A stretch of DNA of 10,066 nt. Source: Opitutaceae bacterium (lineage in GTDB: Bacteria > Verrucomicrobiota > Verrucomicrobiia > Opitutales > Opitutaceae). The position numbers were made by a program, and so were the translations under genes. The stretch is taken from positions 1 through 10,066 of the forward strand of contig JAHFTG010000065.1 in NCBI GenBank assembly GCA_023269455.1. The letters are read 5' to 3'. Under the pieces are notes generated by a model. That model had not been told where the DNA came from, ran no database searches, and was given only the letters and a program-made list of their open reading frames with translations. Every line of letters starts with the position of its first letter. Position 1 is the stretch's first letter. Shown piece after piece: positions 6,431-10,066 of this stretch.

Positions 6431-7279
6431 TTGGAATTCGTAGTATTTCACGTTTCACTTGCTGGTAATGTTAAGGTCCACCCCAACACCAAGCAGCCGC
6501 ATGATCTCTATTTAGATAATATAGACATGATGCTGCAATCCGCGCTCATTTTCCAAAAAAACTCCCGCCAAACCATCCTCTCAGATCTTCACACCGACTT
6601 TGCCCACCTCCAATCAAAATATCGCGTGGTGAGAAAACCCATTAGCCCTGACGCCCTCATGCTTGAACGCGCCGCCCTTCAGCATGAATATATCAGCCGG
6701 CACGATTTTTCCCGCCCCATCGTCCTGATTGACTCTGATATTCTCATAAACGGCCCCCTTGCGCCCCTGTTTGAAAAAGATTTTGATGTCGCCCTCACCT
6801 GGCGCGACAATGCCGATATGCCGATTAACGGCGGCTTGATTATTCTCAACAACCGCCGCCCCGAAATAACCAAGCGGTTTTTTTCCAAATTCACTTCTAT
6901 ATACAACGCCAACCACTCCACCCGGGCTGCCTGGTATGGCGATCAGCTCGCCCTGCGCGATTACGTCGGCCTGAACGTCGAGGAGTTCAAAAACAAAGAC
7001 ATCATCGAAATCGACGGCTGTCGCATTTTATTACTACCCTGCGAAATTTATAATTTTTCGCCTGATAATCGCTACGGATCTATCACGTCAGACCTAGCAA
7101 CCAAGACCATCCTGCATTTTAAAGGCCAAAGAAAAAATCTCATGCCTTATTTTTGGCATGCGTGGTTACGCCCCAAAATATCATTCAATCCATGGTGGCG
7201 GATAAAAGCCCGGCAGTGGAGAAAAAAAATACATGAACTCTCCGCCAGCGAACCGCCCTTTAGCCGTAAAAACAAATGA
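6431..7279 (+). CDS. GT-A fold glycosyltransferase, nucleotide-diphospho-sugar type (TTG start)
   Basis: This is a 282-residue protein resembling GT-A enzymes of the GT8 or related nucleotide-diphospho-sugar transferase families. PIVLIDSDILING (96-108) holds the D-S-D metal motif at 101-103. ADMPINGGLIILNNR (128-142) matches the usual segment that closes the active site, WYGDQLALRDYVG (168-180) is typical of these families, and ILHFKGQRKNLM (227-238) fits the conserved C-terminal histidine region. The start is TTG at 6431, giving a first beta strand EFVVFHVSLAG; the next methionine is near residue 33 and would remove it. An AAGGA Shine-Dalgarno sequence precedes it. The C-terminal tail from about 245 is rich in tryptophan, arginine and lysine. 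Composition is clearly more AT-rich than the genes before it. It overlaps the permease gene by four bases (ATGA). Substrate is unknown. Confidence 0.82.
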   Translation: MEFVVFHVSLAGNVKVHPNTKQPHDLYLDNIDMMLQSALIFQKNSRQTILSDLHTDFAHLQSKYRVVRKPISPDALMLERAALQHEYISRHDFSRPIVLIDSDILINGPLAPLFEKDFDVALTWRDNADMPINGGLIILNNRRPEITKRFFSKFTSIYNANHSTRAAWYGDQLALRDYVGLNVEEFKNKDIIEIDGCRILLLPCEIYNFSPDNRYGSITSDLATKTILHFKGQRKNLMPYFWHAWLRPKISFNPWWRIKARQWRKKIHELSASEPPFSRKNK

Positions 7280-8067
7280 ATCCCTTCAATCTGAAATTAG
7301 GTCTGTCTTGGCGATTGTTTCGCCTCTCCGTTGGAGCAAAATATCGAAAATCCTTTCTTGGCTATTTCTGGATGATCGGCCCTGCCGTGTTAATCTCTTT
7401 AGCCCTTTCGTTAGCTGGACAAGCAGGCGTTATAAACAGCGGTAAAACCAATCTTCCTTACCCCCTATTTGTATTTCTTGGAACCATGCTTTGGCAGGTA
7501 TTCACGGAGTCCCTTGATATCGCCTATCAAGCATGTCAAGGTGCCAGATCTTATCTCACCAAGGTCTATTTCGAGCGCGAAGCCATCGTCTTATCTCAAC
7601 TTTACGAAACACTTATAAGCACCTTGGTTCGCTTCGCGTCCTGTTTTATATTTATTCTTTTTTTAGGAAAAATCTCCTTGGGCGGAACCTTGATCGTTGC
7701 AGCATCCTTTGCCTGCGCGATTGCCCTCGGATTAGGCATAGGCCTCTTACTTTTACCCATGTTACTCCTCTTCTCCGATACCTATAATCTATTGCGCCTC
7801 TTCACTTCCTACGGACTGTTTATCACCTCGGCCTTTTATGCCCCCAACCCGGACACAGGCGGCATCTTCAATTCATTAATTCAACATAACCCACTTTCCT
7901 ACATTATGACGTCAGCCCGCGAAGCCGCCGCCGGGACCTCCTTGGACAATCTCCCCGCGCTTGCCATCATTAGCGGCGCTTCACTGCTCACCATAATAGG
8001 AGGTCGGGCACTGCTAAATCTATCTATCCCCATTATCATCGAGCGCATGCTATTAGGAGGTCGCTAA
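7276..8067 (+). CDS. wzm: ABC-2 type polysaccharide export permease
   Basis: This 263-residue membrane protein is the transmembrane half of an ABC exporter that moves a finished lipid-linked polysaccharide across the inner membrane. The N-terminal block RLSVGAKYRKSFLGYFWMIGPAVLISLALSLAG (16-48) is the hallmark of the Wzm/TagG family: a basic amphipathic helix with the FLG motif leading into the first membrane segment. Further hydrophobic segments lie near residues 62-82, 113-131, 136-164, 171-188 and 227-246, giving the expected six. HNPLSYIM (204-211) is the conserved motif before the last helices. Length is as usual for the family. The ATG overlaps the preceding stop (ATGA) and the gene's own stop overlaps the start of the ATPase gene, so the exporter is translated as a unit. 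AT-rich composition with many TTA and ATA codons sets it apart from the left half. Confidence 0.93.
   Translation: MNPFNLKLGLSWRLFRLSVGAKYRKSFLGYFWMIGPAVLISLALSLAGQAGVINSGKTNLPYPLFVFLGTMLWQVFTESLDIAYQACQGARSYLTKVYFEREAIVLSQLYETLISTLVRFASCFIFILFLGKISLGGTLIVAASFACAIALGLGIGLLLLPMLLLFSDTYNLLRLFTSYGLFITSAFYAPNPDTGGIFNSLIQHNPLSYIMTSAREAAAGTSLDNLPALAIISGASLLTIIGGRALLNLSIPIIIERMLLGGR
7997..8063 (+). repeat. Repeated TAGGAGGTCG, the second copy serving as a Shine-Dalgarno sequence
   Basis: The ten bases TAGGAGGTCG occur at 7997-8006 and again at 8054-8063, and both encode a Gly-Gly-Arg in the permease C-terminus (residues 242-244 and 261-263). The second copy is the ribosome binding site of the next gene. 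The first is probably coding coincidence or remnant of a local duplication. Confidence 0.45.
8055..8060 (+). promoter_or_regulatory. Strong Shine-Dalgarno AGGAGG for the wzt gene
   Basis: A consensus AGGAGG lies inside the permease gene, six bases before the ATG at 8067. It is the best ribosome binding site in the window and fixes the start of the ATPase gene at the TAATG overlap. Confidence 0.8.
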
Positions 8068-9371
8068 TGCCAAACCCATCCGACCTCCATATCTCCGTTC
8101 AGGGACTTTCCAAGAAGTTCTCCCGTTCCTTAAAAAAATCATTTTTATATGGTGCCCAAGACATCTTGCGCGGCATTATCCGAATCCCCGGTAGCACAAC
8201 ACTTCGAACCAGTGAATTCTGGGCACTGCAAGATATCAATTTCAAATTATACAAAGGCCAGACCCTCGGCTTGGTAGGCCTCAATGGCAGCGGAAAAACT
8301 ACTCTTCTTCGAATTATCAGTAATATCTTAGCTCCCACCCAAGGCACCTTGACAGTCCATGGCCGGATCGCACCCATGCTGGCATTAGGCGCCGGATTTA
8401 AGCCCGCCCTATCGGGCTATGAAAACATCTTCTTAAACCTCTCCCTGCTTGGCGTCCCCTATCAGATAATCCGAAATCAGCTTCCCTCAATCGTCGATTT
8501 TGCGGACATCGATGACGCACTCCACGCCCCCTTGGGCACCTATAGCTCAGGCATGAAATCCCGACTTGGATTCGCCTGTGCCATCCATACCAACCCCCAG
8601 ATTCTCGTCATCGACGAAGTCCTAGCCGTAGGAGATTCTCGCTTTCGCATGAAATGCAGAAATCACATGAACATCTTGCGCAAAGCAGGGACTTCCATGC
8701 TCATCGTCTCGCATAGCGCCATCACCCTCGAAGCCCTCTGCGATGAATGTCTCTACCTAAAAAAAGGTCAATTAATCGCACAAGGAAAGCCATCTGAAAT
8801 ACTTGAAAAATATGAAGAAGACGCACTCGCCCCGCTTCATGACGCCACTTCACCACCCACCAACAAAGCAGGCTCACACGCGCTGATACAACTTTTAGAT
8901 GTCATACCTATTCAGGGAGAATCCTTGAAAAAAGTCCCGCACTGGACCTCCGGCCTCCAAGGCAGTCTACTCATACATACCCGCAGCCAAGCAGCTCTTA
9001 CAAATGTAAGTATAAGCGTAATGCTTTTCGACGCAAGCCAACCCGGCGCCCCCCTGTTATATTTCACCTCATCACGAGACTTGGGCTGGCTTACGATTCT
9101 AGCAGGCGAACACACCATCCACCTCACATTACCCATAGTCCGCCTTGTAACTGGAAACTACAGGCTAAAAATAAGCCTTTCCCAAGGCCCTAAACGCGAT
9201 CTACTCGATTCCATCGACGATATAAAAATCGCTGTCCGCGGCCCAAGAGCCCACAGCTGCCTATATCTACAAGAGCGCACTTGGCGACTTCCAGACGATA
9301 TAGTTAGCACCCCAGTGCTAAATGATGAGCCCAGGGAAACAGATTTTGACGATACCGATGATGTCCCCTAA
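8067..9371 (+). CDS. wzt: ABC transporter ATP-binding protein with C-terminal glycan-binding domain
   Basis: This 434-residue protein powers polysaccharide export together with the Wzm-like permease. The N-terminal 250 residues form the nucleotide-binding domain: the Wzt-like lead EFWALQDINFKLYKGQTLGLVG (50-71), Walker A GLNGSGKT (71-78), the ABC signature YSSGMKSRLGFA (159-170), Walker B ILVIDE (179-184) followed by the D-loop VLAVGD, and the switch histidine at 216 in IVSHS. A linker of about 20 residues leads to a C-terminal domain of about 130 residues (273-405) predicted to be beta-rich, as in E. coli O8/O9a and Raoultella O12 Wzt proteins, where it recognises the modified non-reducing chain end. 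An acidic tail ends the protein (EPRETDFDDTDDVP). ATG at 8067 shares one base with the permease stop and has a strong Shine-Dalgarno sequence. The C-terminal domain implies export of a glycan with a recognisable terminal modification; its specificity here is inferred, not seen. Confidence 0.93.
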   Translation: MPNPSDLHISVQGLSKKFSRSLKKSFLYGAQDILRGIIRIPGSTTLRTSEFWALQDINFKLYKGQTLGLVGLNGSGKTTLLRIISNILAPTQGTLTVHGRIAPMLALGAGFKPALSGYENIFLNLSLLGVPYQIIRNQLPSIVDFADIDDALHAPLGTYSSGMKSRLGFACAIHTNPQILVIDEVLAVGDSRFRMKCRNHMNILRKAGTSMLIVSHSAITLEALCDECLYLKKGQLIAQGKPSEILEKYEEDALAPLHDATSPPTNKAGSHALIQLLDVIPIQGESLKKVPHWTSGLQGSLLIHTRSQAALTNVSISVMLFDASQPGAPLLYFTSSRDLGWLTILAGEHTIHLTLPIVRLVTGNYRLKISLSQGPKRDLLDSIDDIKIAVRGPRAHSCLYLQERTWRLPDDIVSTPVLNDEPRETDFDDTDDVP

Positions 9372-10066
9372 TACACTCTACAACTCGCTCGCGACTTGTG
9401 ACATCTATCCCCAGTCGCCCTCCCCATCTCCAGCAGTTGCCCTAACCCCCTATTTGATTCCGGCCTCACTGCAGAACAAAAAAGCCACAAACCTAGGCGA
9501 TGGATTTATCCTCAATGCCATAGAACGGCTAATTGGTCCGATTCATAAAAAGTATATATTTACATCCCGAACCACTCCCACCGTGGGCCAGTGGCTCACG
9601 ATAAATCATGCCCCATTCACGATCTTGGCCGGCGCCAATCAACTCCATGACCGCTATACACCATGGCCTGGGCTAACGCCCAATCAACTAGCCTCCGCCA
9701 CTATACGATTTGTCCCTTTTGGCATCGGCATACATGGAGATCCAAGCCTTAATAATGGGCTTGCCTCTGTCACCAAGGAACTCCTTCGCCTCATTCACGA
9801 ACGCATCACCTATTCATCCTGGCGCTGTCCGCATACTGTTGATTTTTTAAGCAAAGAACTGCCCGAGTTGAAGAATCAATTTTTAATGACTGGGTGCCCA
9901 GTCACCTACGACACTCCTCTCCTGTCAAATAAGCCATTCTCCACCAAAACAGACCATATTGCAGTGACCGTAACCGAACGGGGAGATTTTTGGGAAAGAG
10001 AGACCGCAACCTTAGATTATGCGGCACGCAAATTCCCCCACTCAAAACGCCATCTTGTCCTGCAGC
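9358..10066 (+). CDS. Polysaccharide pyruvyl transferase-like protein (partial at right edge)
   Basis: The frame is open from the ATG pair at 9358 and 9361 to the end of the window and gives 236 residues so far. It resembles the PF04230 family, which includes enzymes that add pyruvate ketals from phosphoenolpyruvate to sugars. Signs are TNLGDGFILNAIERLIGP (about 44-61), TILAGANQLHD (87-97), IRFVPFGIGIHGD (115-127), and the switch region with ITYSSWRCPHTVDFLSKELPEL (149-170) followed by FLMTGCPVTYD (173-183), where TGCP is the recurrent family motif. The start overlaps the Wzt stop by 14 bases, and no Shine-Dalgarno sequence is seen, so translation is probably coupled to wzt. The C-terminal active-site residues are beyond the edge. 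Members of this family also include proteins with other glycan-related functions, so pyruvylation is likely but not certain. Confidence 0.78.
   Translation, partial: MMSPNTLYNSLATCDIYPQSPSPSPAVALTPYLIPASLQNKKATNLGDGFILNAIERLIGPIHKKYIFTSRTTPTVGQWLTINHAPFTILAGANQLHDRYTPWPGLTPNQLASATIRFVPFGIGIHGDPSLNNGLASVTKELLRLIHERITYSSWRCPHTVDFLSKELPELKNQFLMTGCPVTYDTPLLSNKPFSTKTDHIAVTVTERGDFWERETATLDYAARKFPHSKRHLVLQ
9887..9904. repeat. Perfect inverted repeat inside the pyruvyl transferase-like gene
   Basis: TGACTGGG and CCCAGTCA are exact reverse complements separated by TG, an 18-base palindrome. It coincides with the codons for the conserved MTGCPVT motif, and the two-base loop makes a hairpin in RNA unlikely. 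I see no regulatory role that fits. Confidence 0.5.

Noticed and set aside
7221..7279. Run of eight A at 7222-7229 as a programmed frameshift site fusing the glycosyltransferase to the permease
   Set aside because: A minus-one shift into the permease frame meets a TGA at 7234 at once, so no fusion is possible. The permease has its own ATG at 7276.
9887..9904. Palindrome as an operator or attachment site
   Set aside because: It lies in the middle of a coding region on codons for a conserved family motif, with no second copy in the window.

Overview
The window is a single-strand run of ten tightly packed plus-strand genes for building and exporting a cell-surface polysaccharide, most likely a lipopolysaccharide O-antigen or a related capsule-like glycan. 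There are no RNA genes, mobile elements, CRISPR arrays or long intergenic stretches. Every gap between genes is 28 bases or less and five junctions overlap or nearly touch, so the whole block reads as one operon, cut at both ends by the window. No promoter or terminator is visible.

Layout: (1) the 3' end of rfbB and a complete rfbA, the dTDP-sugar precursor genes that normally lead to dTDP-rhamnose (rfbC and rfbD are not in the window); (2) assembly genes: a GT8-type glycosyltransferase, a 736-residue protein that looks like two GT-B glycosyltransferases joined end to end, a further GT-B glycosyltransferase, an SAM-dependent methyltransferase and a GT-A type transferase with a TTG start; (3) an ABC-2 exporter, the Wzm-like permease and the Wzt-like ATPase, the latter with an extra C-terminal domain of the carbohydrate-binding type; (4) the first 236 residues of a polysaccharide pyruvyl transferase-like protein running off the right edge. 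Working model (inference): the sugar nucleotide is made by RfbA/RfbB, the transferases assemble the chain on the cytoplasmic face, methyl and possibly pyruvyl groups decorate or cap it, and Wzm/Wzt export it, the C-terminal domain of Wzt probably checking the chain end.

Organism: a Gram-negative bacterium with an ABC-exported glycan. The left two thirds is GC-rich with strong use of C-ending codons, more C than G on the coding strand, and weak or absent Shine-Dalgarno sequences. This style reminds me of Verrucomicrobiota such as Opitutaceae, but that is an impression and not a demonstrated assignment. From about position 6,420 the composition becomes clearly more AT-rich, codons such as TTA and ATA become common and good Shine-Dalgarno sequences appear, which suggests the export half has a different origin from the precursor and assembly half.

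The most unusual items are the double glycosyltransferase fusion, the composition break at the start of the export module, and the linked methyltransferase, Wzt C-terminal domain and pyruvyl transferase, which together hint at an end-modification and export checkpoint.
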